The notes under the pieces were generated by a model. It did no database searches. It was not told the DNA's origin and was given only the letters and a program-made list of their open reading frames with translations. 6,868 nucleotides of DNA from Paludibacter sp. (lineage in GTDB: Bacteria > Bacteroidota > Bacteroidia > Bacteroidales > Paludibacteraceae): assembly GCA_009787075.1 (NCBI GenBank), contig WRGS01000143.1:1-6868 (forward strand), written 5' to 3'. Shown here piece after piece: positions 1 to 6,496 of the stretch (positions within the stretch are counted from its first letter, which is position 1; each line of letters starts with the position of its first letter). The position numbers were made by a program, and so were the translations under genes.

Positions 1-20
1 ATATAAAAAATAATTGCAGT

Positions 21-548
21 ATGAAAAAACAATATCTTACATTAATTTTATTTGTTTTTGCAATTTATTCTTGTGTTGCACACAAAACTCCTTACAAATT
101 GGAATTAAAAAAGGAGTTAAAACAAGTAATAGATTCATTTACCAATAAATATGAAAATTTTCAGTTTTATGAATTATATATTGATAAAACAACCCCTTAT
201 AATTTAACATTAATCCTTTTTGGAGGAGATAATTCGCTTATGGAGCAGGAAAATTCTGATTATAATCAGCAACCAATTGTTTATATGCTTAGTTCCAATA
301 ATAAACGAGTTTATATATATTCAGGTATAGAGCGATATGTGTTGAATTCGTTTGGTAATTCTGTAAAACGCAATAAAGTAAGAAATTATTCAAATTCAAT
401 ATGTTGGATGATTGAAGACAGTTTTAATACATTTTCTACTATTGATAGTATTTGTGGACGATACCCTTTCTTTCCATTGCCAATGAAATTTATACCACCC
501 CCGATGATTGAAGACAGTGTTCAAGAAAATGACAATCTTTCTTTTTAA
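21..548 (+). CDS. Predicted lipoprotein of unknown function
   Basis: The 175-residue product starts with a lipoprotein signal peptide: MKK, a hydrophobic core (about residues 5-16), then a lipobox-like I-Y-S-C with Cys18 as the likely lipidated residue. It is therefore probably anchored in the inner or outer membrane of a Gram-negative cell. I do not recognise the mature part (about residues 19-175). It is rich in Asn, Tyr, Ser and Ile, has no repeats or catalytic motif that I can see, and ends in a proline-rich stretch (PFFPLPMKFIPPPM, about residues 149-162) followed by an acidic tail. The signal peptide supports the ATG at 21, although the window begins only 20 bases upstream. The gene is visibly more A+T-rich than the core genes at 1536-3332 and 3911-6446, which suggests a lineage-specific or acquired gene. 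The IS982-family element begins 9 bases after the stop. Reality as a gene is fairly sure; function is unknown. Confidence 0.72.
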   Translation: MKKQYLTLILFVFAIYSCVAHKTPYKLELKKELKQVIDSFTNKYENFQFYELYIDKTTPYNLTLILFGGDNSLMEQENSDYNQQPIVYMLSSNNKRVYIYSGIERYVLNSFGNSVKRNKVRNYSNSICWMIEDSFNTFSTIDSICGRYPFFPLPMKFIPPPMIEDSVQENDNLSF

Positions 549-556
549 ATAAATTT

Positions 557-580
557 ATTTATGCGAATCACGGGTTAAAA
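557..580 (+). repeat. IS982-family terminal inverted repeat, transposase 3' end
   Basis: This 24-bp repeat begins ATTTATGCGAATCACGGG and is the exact reverse complement of 1349-1372. It also occurs in direct orientation at 6672-6695. The transposase stop codon (TTA on the plus strand, 575-577) falls within it. The outermost one or two bases may be flanking DNA, because A+T-rich surroundings make the exact tip uncertain. Confidence 0.9.
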
Positions 581-1273
581 TAAAAAAGTTAAGCATGCAA
601 TGGCGAGTTTTCCGAAGCAATGTAACCATAAACCATTGTTAGAACGAACTTTAGATGCATTTTGAATATTTGATTTTTCAATAAACCAGTTAAAAAACGA
701 TTCAATAGGTTGTCGAACTTTAGAAACAGCAGCGGAAAAAATCTTATTGTAAGCACAATCCCGCAATTTAAGACATTCAGGTGTGTCCTTTACCACTTTT
801 ACTGGGGTAAAAAGTTCCAATTGAATATATTGTTTTCGGGGTTCAAAATAATCTTTGTCCATATAAATTTTATCTGCAAAAATATCTGTATTTTGCAGAT
901 TATCAAGCCAATTTAATTCTCTGACAATGGATAAATCGCTCTCAGAAGCGGCAGAAAAATAAATTTTATTAGGAAAAGGGACAGTCCCTTTTCTACGAAA
1001 AGCAAGCAAGTGAAATTTCAGACCATAATAGTACATTTTTTTTGAGGAACAGAAACCTTTATCAACGCAATCTATAGCAACTTTTGCTGTTCGATTCCGT
1101 TGTTTGCAAGTAATAATGGGCAAAGAATCAATCATTTGAGTTTGCAATTGCGCATTTTCGGGAATATTGTTTGAGATAATATCAAGAGATATATCGTAAA
1201 ATATTGGGTTTAAGATATTTAATCGGTTGTTAAATTTCTTATATGAAGTTAAATTTGGAAACCAATCGTGCAA
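575..1273 (-). pseudogene. IS982-family transposase, N-terminally truncated
   Basis: This is a DDE transposase that would move its own element by cut-and-paste. The 232-residue frame from a TTG codon at 1273 shows IS982 hallmarks: FPNLTSYKKFNNRLN near the start, IDSLPIITC (Asp49), FADKIYMD (Asp134) and VRQPIESFFNW (Glu191). These three acidic residues fit the DDE triad. The tail, NIQNASKVRSNNGL followed by a hydrophobic end, is also typical. The frame stays open for 16 more codons upstream, to a stop at 1322-1324, and these (IKEIHNFARHY just before the TTG) are also transposase-like, so the TTG is not a genuine start. Family members are usually near 290-300 residues. The missing N-terminus matches the deletion seen when this copy is compared with the element at 6672. 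No promoter or ATG remains, so it is probably inactive despite the intact catalytic residues. Confidence 0.88.
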
Positions 1274-1348
1274 GTAATGGCGGGCAAAATTATGAATTTC
1301 TTTGATTTTAAAGATTTTTAACTATAAAATTAAATAAAAAACTGGCTT

Positions 1349-1372
1349 TTTTAACCCGTGATTCGCATAAAT
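1349..1372 (-). repeat. IS982-family terminal inverted repeat, transposase 5' end
   Basis: This is the 24-bp exact reverse complement of 557-580. Read on the minus strand it continues inward as AAGCCAGTTTTTTATTTAA, closely matching 6696-6716 of the second copy apart from one substitution and T-run length. It therefore marks the transposase-start end of the element. Confidence 0.9.
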
Positions 1373-1391
1373 TAGCAAAAAGTTTTTACAG

Positions 1392-1430
1392 TTCAGGCAT
1401 TGCAAAAAAGCAATGCCTGAAATTTTTGTT
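1392..1430 (+). terminator. Strong Rho-independent terminator
   Basis: A perfect 12-bp stem (TTCAGGCATTGC at 1392-1403 pairing with GCAATGCCTGAA at 1410-1421) encloses a six-A loop and is followed by ATTTTTGTT. The T-run lies on the plus-strand side only, so it ends rightward transcription. The only rightward gene upstream is the lipoprotein gene at 21-548, now separated from it by the IS element. The terminator also shields the peptidase gene from upstream readthrough. Confidence 0.85.
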
Positions 1431-1478
1431 GCAAACAATGATTTTTGAATTTTAATTTTTAAATTCATAATTATTTTG

Positions 1479-1486
1479 TAATTTTG
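1479..1486 (+). promoter_or_regulatory. Bacteroidota-type -7 promoter box for the peptidase operon
   Basis: TAATTTTG fits the TAnnTTTG -7 consensus of the Bacteroidota primary sigma factor and is followed by CGC. It lies about 50 bases before the ATG at 1536 and after the terminator at 1392-1430, the expected place for the promoter of the two-gene unit. I see no clear TTG-type -33 element at the usual spacing, so the call rests on the -7 box and position. Confidence 0.5.
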
Positions 1487-1535
1487 CGCTTGATTTTTAT
1501 TGTCAATTTTTTAATTTTTTAACTTTCAGAATATT

Positions 1536-2219
1536 ATGGATATATATTGGATAATTTTTATAGGAGTAGCCCTTTTAAGTTGGATTGTACAGGCGCGTTT
1601 GCAATCGAAATTCAAAAAATATTCGCGCATACCAACTTTAAATGGAATGACAGGACGCGATGTTGCCGAAAAAATGCTGCGCGAAAATGGCATTTATGAT
1701 GTTACAATTACACATACAAACGGACATCTGACTGACCATTACAACCCGACCGACAAAACGGTAAATCTCAGCGAAAGCGTTTATGCCTCAAACAGCATTG
1801 CAGCAGCCGCAGTTGCTGCACATGAATGCGGACACGCTTTGCAGCACGCAAAAGCATACGCGCCGCTGAACTTGCGCTCAAACCTTGTGCCTGCGGTAAG
1901 TTTTTCGTCAAAATATGTAACATGGATTTTGCTCGGCGGAATGTTCCTTTTGAAAGTTTTCCCTGCGCTTTTGCTGGCAGGAATTATACTTTTTGCAATG
2001 ACAACGCTTTTCAGTTTTGTAACTTTGCCTGTGGAAATTGATGCCAGCCGCCGCGCACTGAACTGGCTCGAAGAATCGGACATTGTTGACCGTCAAACAT
2101 ATCCGCAAGCAAAAGATGCCTTAAAATCAGCCGCTTACACTTATGTTGTGGCTGCGCTTGGCTCGTTGGCAACATTGCTTTATTATATAATGATTTTTTT
2201 GGGCGGAAGCCGAAGATGA
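1536..2219 (+). CDS. YugP-family membrane zinc metallopeptidase (Zn_peptidase_2)
   Basis: The 227-residue integral membrane protein matches the YugP/neutral zinc metallopeptidase family in length and layout. An N-terminal membrane helix (about residues 3-20) is followed by a soluble part carrying the zinc motif HECGH (His96, Glu97, His100: two zinc ligands and the catalytic base). Two hydrophobic helices lie at about 127-165, then LPVEIDASRRA (about 164-174), whose Glu168 is the likely third ligand, and a last helix at about 203-222. Family members are presumed membrane proteases; the substrate is not established. The ATG at 1536 is supported by the helix that follows it directly. There is no Shine-Dalgarno sequence. 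The stress-protein gene begins 9 bases after the stop, so the two are probably co-transcribed from the box at 1479. Family is sure, substrate unknown. Confidence 0.93.
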   Translation: MDIYWIIFIGVALLSWIVQARLQSKFKKYSRIPTLNGMTGRDVAEKMLRENGIYDVTITHTNGHLTDHYNPTDKTVNLSESVYASNSIAAAAVAAHECGHALQHAKAYAPLNLRSNLVPAVSFSSKYVTWILLGGMFLLKVFPALLLAGIILFAMTTLFSFVTLPVEIDASRRALNWLEESDIVDRQTYPQAKDALKSAAYTYVVAALGSLATLLYYIMIFLGGSRR

Positions 2220-2228
2220 TAATTTTTT

Positions 2229-3332
2229 ATGGAAAAAACACTTGTAACACTTGCAATACGCACGTCCAAACGCGCTGAAAAAATCAAACAGGAACTTGAA
2301 CGCAACGGCATAGAAACTTCAATTCAGAATATTAACGCCGATGTTCCCGCTGTGGGTGTAGGAGTGCGCATTCGCATTGCCGAAAATGATTTGCCGCGTG
2401 CGTTGCGCATTGTAGAAGAAGTTGAAAAAGCGTGGGAAACGCAAAAAAATGTCAAATCAAAGGAGCAAACTTTTGTGCTTATTCCGATTGATTTTGCCGA
2501 TTTTGTACAAAAAACCATTGATTTCGGTTTCGCTTTTGCTGATGCTTTGAAAGCAAAAATCGTGTTGCTGTACGTTTATTCCGTGCCTCCTTATAATATC
2601 TCAACTTTTGGAGATACAAATATTTACACTTTGAGCAATTCTGATCAGTTCCGCCGCCTCAGTACAATGGCGGAAGCGGACAGGCAGAATTTTGAAAATC
2701 TGCTGAAAAAGCGAATTGCAAAAGGCGAAATTCCTGATATTGAGTTTAATATCGAACTTGTGGAAGGCGTTGCCGATGAAGAAATAATTAATTATTGCAA
2801 GCAACATCGCCCGCGCCTTGTTGTAATGGGGACGCGCGGCAGAACAATTTCCGAAGAATTGATAGGAAGCGTTACAGGCGAAGTACTTGATGCGAGCGTA
2901 TCTCCTGTGTTTGCTGTGCCAATTCAGTTGCCGCTGGCAAATATTGAAGATATTCAACGCATTACGTTTCTTACAAATTTCGACCAAAAAGATTTAATCG
3001 CTATTGACGCGCTTTTGGATTTATTTGAAAATAAAAAACTTGAAATTTTTTTCCTGCATATTTCTGAAAAACAACAGCAATGGGACCAAATTATGCTTGA
3101 AGGCATAAAATCTTATTTTTCAACACATTACAAAAATATTTCGACAAATTATAAAATTGTCAATTCGCAAAGCAACACTGCGGCTGTAACCAACTTTTTG
3201 GCAGAAAATAAAATTGATTTGCTTGCTTTTAATGCAAAAAAACGCAATTTGCTTTCACGTATTTTCAATCCGAGTTTGGCTTACAAAATGGTTTTAAAAG
3301 CCAACACACCGCTTTTTGTAACGCATATTTAA
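2229..3332 (+). CDS. Tandem universal stress protein with N-terminal DUF2007-like domain
   Basis: The 367-residue predicted cytoplasmic protein has three parts. Residues 1-70 resemble the DUF2007 'putative prokaryotic signal transducing protein' domain (LVTLAIRTSKRAEKIKQELE, then GVGVRIRI). Residues about 80-232 are a UspA-type domain starting TFVLIPIDFA and ending with MGTRGRT..LIGSVTGEVL, which resembles the Usp nucleotide-binding motif (Gly201, Gly204, Gly213-Ser214), but with 8 rather than the usual 9 residues between the second Gly and GS. Residues about 242-367 form a second Usp domain in which the glycine motif is gone (LLAFNAKKRNLLSRIF, ending TPLFVTHI), so only the first copy is likely to bind ATP. 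Usp proteins aid survival under starvation or other stress; no specific partner can be named. It lies 9 bases after the peptidase gene, probably in one operon. Confidence 0.92.
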   Translation: MEKTLVTLAIRTSKRAEKIKQELERNGIETSIQNINADVPAVGVGVRIRIAENDLPRALRIVEEVEKAWETQKNVKSKEQTFVLIPIDFADFVQKTIDFGFAFADALKAKIVLLYVYSVPPYNISTFGDTNIYTLSNSDQFRRLSTMAEADRQNFENLLKKRIAKGEIPDIEFNIELVEGVADEEIINYCKQHRPRLVVMGTRGRTISEELIGSVTGEVLDASVSPVFAVPIQLPLANIEDIQRITFLTNFDQKDLIAIDALLDLFENKKLEIFFLHISEKQQQWDQIMLEGIKSYFSTHYKNISTNYKIVNSQSNTAAVTNFLAENKIDLLAFNAKKRNLLSRIFNPSLAYKMVLKANTPLFVTHI

Positions 3333-3373
3333 AAAAATATTTAAGAAGTGTTTTCAAACCATAGCGTTTTTAG

Positions 3374-3381
3374 TAATTTTG
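3374..3381 (+). promoter_or_regulatory. Bacteroidota-type promoter, -7 box
   Basis: TAATTTTG followed by CACGCG fits TAnnTTTG and is almost the same as the box at 1479. A TTTC (3352-3355), one base from the TTTG -33 element, lies 18 bases upstream. It sits 42 bases after the stress-protein stop and points into the relic region and on toward nuoL. It may have driven the RhuM-family gene, and may now be the only visible promoter upstream of nuoL. Confidence 0.5.
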
Positions 3382-3486
3382 CACGCGAAAAAAAATTAAA
3401 ATATATGGGACTCCTATATTTACAAAATTTTTATTATAAATATAAGGTTAGCAGGTTAATAATGAAATGAAGTATTAATTTTTTTT

Positions 3487-3770
3487 ATGCAAAATAACCA
3501 AAACGAAATAATATTATATCAACCAGATAGCACAATAGAACTTGAAGTCAGGTTGGAAAATGAAACGGTTTGGCTGAACCGTCAGCAAATGTCTATTTTG
3601 TTCGATAGAGATATAAAAACGATTGGAAACATATTAATAATGCGCTTAAAGAAGAATTGGCAAAATTTTCAGTTGTCGCAAATTTTGCTACACTTCAAAT
3701 TGAAGGAAATAGAGAAGTTTTGAGAAGTATTGAATACTACAATCTTGATGTTATTTTGTCGGTAGGTTAT
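3487..3770 (+). pseudogene. RhuM-family gene fragment, frameshifted and truncated
   Basis: Two reading frames together give about 94 residues of a virulence-RhuM-family protein. The first 47 codons (3487-3627) contain NEIILYQPDSTIELEVRLEN and ETVWLNRQQMSILFDRDIKT. The match then continues one frame over from 3630: HINNALKEELAKFSVVANFA, then IEGNREVLRSIEYYNLD and VILSVGY, ending at 3770. The switch is explained by loss of one A in GGAAAC at 3625-3630 (GGAAAACAT expected). Intact family members run to roughly 300 residues or more, so most of the protein is missing as well. RhuM-type proteins were first noted in a Salmonella pathogenicity island; their biochemical role is not established and many lie in mobile or accessory regions. 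The relic is A+T-rich and ends at a junction with unrelated coding sequence. Confidence 0.8.
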
Positions 3771-3772
3771 CT

Positions 3773-3895
3773 GATAAATATTTTTACGAATACAAATACG
3801 ATGCAAAAGGTAATTGGATTGAAAAAACAACATATAGAGGCGATGCAAAGATACCTCGCGACATTGAAAAAAGAACATTTGAATATTACGAATAA
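3773..3895 (+). pseudogene. C-terminal fragment of a YxYDxxGNW-type protein
   Basis: The frame from 3773 to the TAA at 3893-3895 encodes 40 protein-like residues, including YEYKYDAKGNWIEK, RGDAKIP and the end RTFEYYE. This resembles the tails of secreted or lipoprotein-like Bacteroidota proteins with 'Y-x-YD-x-x-GNW' elements that finish near IEYY. It is in a different frame from the RhuM-family fragment ending at 3770 and has no start of its own: the frame is closed by a TGA about 11 codons upstream, within the RhuM part. The two were therefore joined by a deletion or recombination near 3771. The match is from family pattern memory, so the parent protein cannot be named. nuoL begins 15 bases after this stop. 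Confidence 0.55.
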
Positions 3896-3910
3896 AAATA
3901 ATTTAAAAAT

Positions 3911-5830
3911 ATGTCTTACACACTTTTAATTTTACTGCTGCCATTTGTTACTTTTATATTTTTGGGATTGATGGACAGCAAACTGAAACCGAAAGTTTCG
4001 GGAATTATCGGAACGGTTTCACTGGGAATTATTACAGCATTAGCGTATGTTTGCGCTTTTCAGTATTTTACAGCGGGGCGCGGCGCAAACGGCGCGTTTG
4101 AAACCATTGTGATGAAAACCACATGGCTGCGTTTTACCGAACATTTGCAAATAGACTTGGGGATTTTGCTCGACCCGATTTCTGTGATGATGCTCGTTGT
4201 GATTACAACCGTTTCGCTGATGGTGCATATTTACAGCAACGGCTATATGCACGGAGAAAAAGGTTTTCAACGTTATTTTGCGTTTTTGTCGCTTTTTACT
4301 TTCTCTATGCTCGGCTTGGTTGTGGCAACAAATATTTTCCAAATGTACATTTTTTGGGAACTTGTCGGCGTTTCGTCATATTTGCTGATTGGATTTTATT
4401 ACACAAAGCCAGAGGCTGTTCGCGCATCAAAAAAGGCGTTTATCGTTACGCGCTTTGCTGATATGTTCTTTCTGATAGGAATTTTATTGCTTTCATTTTT
4501 TACAAAAACATTTGATTTTCAGCAACTAACAAACGGCGGCGAACAGATTTTCGCTTCGGCAAGCGGACTGACTTTTATGGGCGGCTCGGTACTTGCGTGG
4601 GCTTTAGGATTAATTTTTATTGGCGGCGCAGGCAAATCGGCAATGTTTCCGCTGCACGTTTGGTTGCCCGATGCAATGGAAGGTCCAACGCCTGTGTCTG
4701 CATTAATCCACGCGGCGACAATGGTTGTGGCTGGCGTTTATTTGGTTGCACGTCTGTTCTTTGTTTATATTCAATACGCACCCGAAGTTCTTTTCGGGAT
4801 TGCGATAGTTGGCTCATTTACAGCATTATATGCAGCAACAGTTGCCTGCACTCAAACAGATATTAAGCGCGTTTTGGCGTTTTCTACAATTTCACAAATC
4901 GGATTTATGATGGTTGCACTTGGAGTTTCAGGCTACGAGGGACATCACGGAACGGGTTATATGTCGTCTATGTTTCATCTTTTTACTCACGCAATGTTTA
5001 AAGCGGGATTATTCTTGGGCGCGGGCTCAATTATCCACGCCGTTCATTCCAACGAGATGAAAGATATGGGCGGTTTGCGCAAGTATATGAAAATAACGCA
5101 TTTTACATTTTTGATTTTCTGCCTTGCGATTGCGGGAATTCCGCCATTTTCGGGCTTTTTCAGCAAAGACGAAATCCTTGCCGCCGCTTTTGATAAAAAT
5201 ATTTGGGTAGGAATCATTATGAGTTTCACCGCAGGACTTACAGCGTTTTATATGTTCCGTTTATATTTTAATATTTTTTGGGGAAAAGAATATAAAGTTG
5301 AACACGGACATACTCCGCACGAAAGCCCATTTTCAATGGCGTTTCCGCTGGTTTTCTTTGCAGTGATAACAATTTTTGCAGGCTTTATTCCTTTTGGAGA
5401 ATTTGTTTCGGCAGACGGGCAGCCGTATCATATTCATTTGAATTGGACTGTTGCAGCAATCAGCATAGCAATTGCGGTAATCGGAATTGCAATTGCAACC
5501 ATTATGTATATGAAACCCAAAACATTGCCGCAAAAATTTGCCGCTGCATTTCCGTCGCTTTATCGTGCGGCAAGCAATCGTTTTTATATTGATAATATTT
5601 ATATTTTTATTACAAAAAAAATAATTTTCCGCAATGTTTCTACGCCTATTGCATGGTTCGACCGCCACGTTATAGACGGAGCGATGAATGGTCTGGCAAC
5701 AGTTTCTAATTATTCGTCTGAAAAAATTAAAGGTTTGCAAAGCGGGCGCATTCAGCAGTACGCTCTTGTGTTTATTTGGGGCGTAATTATCGCAACTATT
5801 ATAGGGATGATTGTATTGGCAAAAGCATAA
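3911..5830 (+). CDS. nuoL: NADH-quinone oxidoreductase subunit L (complex I)
   Basis: NuoL is the distal antiporter-like subunit of respiratory complex I, an inner-membrane protein that helps couple NADH:quinone electron transfer to proton pumping. The 639-residue product has the family's usual length and many membrane helices. Key charged residues are in place: Glu150 in FWELVGVSSYLLIG, Asp184 in RFADMF, Lys242 in GGAGKSAMFPLHVWLPDAM, His267 in PVSALIHAATMVVAG, His356, His360 and Lys364 in FHLFTHAMFK, and Lys419 in GFFSKDEIL. The C-terminal part (about 545-639, with RFYIDNIYIFITKK and a last helix) fits NuoL's long lateral helix and anchor. The ATG at 3911 gives MSYTLLILLLPF, a normal NuoL beginning. 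No nuoK precedes it and no nuoM or nuoN follows, unlike the usual operon order. rdgB follows after 28 bases. Family and integrity are sure; an Mrp or DabB-type role is less likely. Confidence 0.96.
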   Translation: MSYTLLILLLPFVTFIFLGLMDSKLKPKVSGIIGTVSLGIITALAYVCAFQYFTAGRGANGAFETIVMKTTWLRFTEHLQIDLGILLDPISVMMLVVITTVSLMVHIYSNGYMHGEKGFQRYFAFLSLFTFSMLGLVVATNIFQMYIFWELVGVSSYLLIGFYYTKPEAVRASKKAFIVTRFADMFFLIGILLLSFFTKTFDFQQLTNGGEQIFASASGLTFMGGSVLAWALGLIFIGGAGKSAMFPLHVWLPDAMEGPTPVSALIHAATMVVAGVYLVARLFFVYIQYAPEVLFGIAIVGSFTALYAATVACTQTDIKRVLAFSTISQIGFMMVALGVSGYEGHHGTGYMSSMFHLFTHAMFKAGLFLGAGSIIHAVHSNEMKDMGGLRKYMKITHFTFLIFCLAIAGIPPFSGFFSKDEILAAAFDKNIWVGIIMSFTAGLTAFYMFRLYFNIFWGKEYKVEHGHTPHESPFSMAFPLVFFAVITIFAGFIPFGEFVSADGQPYHIHLNWTVAAISIAIAVIGIAIATIMYMKPKTLPQKFAAAFPSLYRAASNRFYIDNIYIFITKKIIFRNVSTPIAWFDRHVIDGAMNGLATVSNYSSEKIKGLQSGRIQQYALVFIWGVIIATIIGMIVLAKA

Positions 5831-5858
5831 TTTAGAAGAAATTGTTTAAATCTTAACA

Positions 5859-6446
5859 ATGAGAGAACTTGTTTTTGCAACAAATAATGCGCACAAACTT
5901 TGTGAAGCGCGCGCGATTTTGGGCAATGATTTTAAAATTGTGAGTTTGAGCGAATTATCCTGCTTTGAAGATATAGCCGAAACTGCCGACACACTACAAG
6001 GAAATGCTTTGCTCAAAGCGCGTTTTGTTGCGGCAAAATACGGCGTAGATTGCTTTTCGGACGATACAGGACTTGAAATTGATGCGCTTGACGGCGCACC
6101 GGGAGTTTTTTCAGCACGTTTTGCAGGCGAAGATAAAAATTCGCTTGCAAATGTGCAAAAAGTTTTACATTTGCTCGAAGAAAAAGAAAACCGCGCAGCA
6201 CAGTTTAGTACTGTTATTGCGTTGATTTTCAATGGAAAAGAATCTGTTTTTGAAGGAAAAATCAGGGGGAAGATTTCCACCGAACCGCGCGGAATAACAG
6301 GATTTGGTTACGACCCGATTTTTATTCCAGATGGTTACACTCAAAGTTTTGCGCAACTGACCGAAAACCAGAAAAATGCAATCAGCCACAGAGCATTGGC
6401 ATTGCAAAAACTTGCCGAATTTTTAAAAACACAACCAAATTATTAA
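5859..6446 (+). CDS. rdgB: RdgB/HAM1 non-canonical purine NTP pyrophosphatase (dITP/XTP)
   Basis: This cytoplasmic enzyme hydrolyses dITP, ITP and XTP to the monophosphate and pyrophosphate, keeping deaminated purines out of DNA and RNA. The 195-residue protein is full length and has the family's landmarks: the N-terminal substrate loop [12 protein letters not shown] (Thr8, Asn9, Lys13, Glu16), the catalytic and metal-binding block [18 protein letters not shown] (Asp68, Asp69), ARFAGE, then GFGYDPIF (148-155) and AISHRALAL (His177, Arg178), which contacts the base and phosphates. The ATG at 5859 gives [10 protein letters not shown], the normal start. It lies 28 bases after nuoL on the same strand, with no terminator between, so it may be co-transcribed. 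Core-like codon use matches nuoL. It is the last gene before the spacer and the second IS copy. Confidence 0.96.
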   Translation: MRELVFATNNAHKLCEARAILGNDFKIVSLSELSCFEDIAETADTLQGNALLKARFVAAKYGVDCFSDDTGLEIDALDGAPGVFSARFAGEDKNSLANVQKVLHLLEEKENRAAQFSTVIALIFNGKESVFEGKIRGKISTEPRGITGFGYDPIFIPDGYTQSFAQLTENQKNAISHRALALQKLAEFLKTQPNY

Positions 6447-6463
6447 CTTTTTTTAAAAAATAT

Positions 6464-6496
6464 TTTGTTCATTCAAAAAAAAAGTTCTTACATTTG
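6464..6496 (+). promoter_or_regulatory. Candidate Bacteroidota promoter (TTTG and TAnnTTTG)
   Basis: TTTG (6464-6467) and TACATTTG (6489-6496) fit the -33 and -7 elements of the Bacteroidota primary sigma factor with a 21-base gap, within the usual range. It would start a rightward transcript near 6503, in front of a short cysteine-rich frame at 6526 and the second IS copy. No clear gene follows before the IS, so its target may have been displaced. Confidence 0.4.

Larger units (their letters stand above)
557..1372 (-). mobile_element. IS982-family insertion sequence, internally deleted copy
   Basis: Perfect 24-bp terminal inverted repeats (557-580 and 1349-1372) bracket a minus-strand IS982-type transposase frame whose stop codon lies inside the left repeat. 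The element is about 816 bp, short for IS982-type elements, which are usually near 1 kb. Its transposase-start end (about 1308-1372, read on the minus strand) is nearly identical for about 65 bases to 6672-6740, the start of a second copy. After the shared CTTTAAAA the two diverge: this copy jumps straight into the middle of the transposase, losing the leader and N-terminal codons. Target duplications are unclear. The best candidate is a 3-bp TTA at 555-557 and 1372-1374, which could be chance in such A+T-rich DNA and would move the element's edges inward by one base. Confidence 0.9.

Noticed and set aside
3405..3470. 21-codon frame beginning MGLLYL before the RhuM relic, with a near-palindrome around its start
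   Set aside because: It is too short and has no recognisable peptide. The 8-bp repeat has a mismatch and is mostly A+T, so chance is likely.
4040..4342. 100-codon minus-strand frame within nuoL
   Set aside because: It lies antisense to strongly conserved nuoL codons. Its His/Asn/Lys-rich product has no family look and the frame has no promoter of its own.
3911..5830. Alternative reading as an Mrp antiporter subunit or DabB
   Set aside because: The 639-residue length, the C-terminal lateral-helix region and the GFFSKDEIL and GGAGKSAMFPLHVWLPDAM blocks fit NuoL. No mrp or dabA partner lies beside it.
5841..5860. Inverted repeat ATTGTT and AACAAT over the rdgB start codon
   Set aside because: The stem is six to eight A+T-rich pairs with a bulge, too weak to claim start-site control in DNA of this composition.
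5846..6280. 144-codon minus-strand frame across rdgB
   Set aside because: It is antisense to catalytic parts of rdgB. The Ser/Lys-rich product is typical of reverse-frame shadows of A+T-rich genes.
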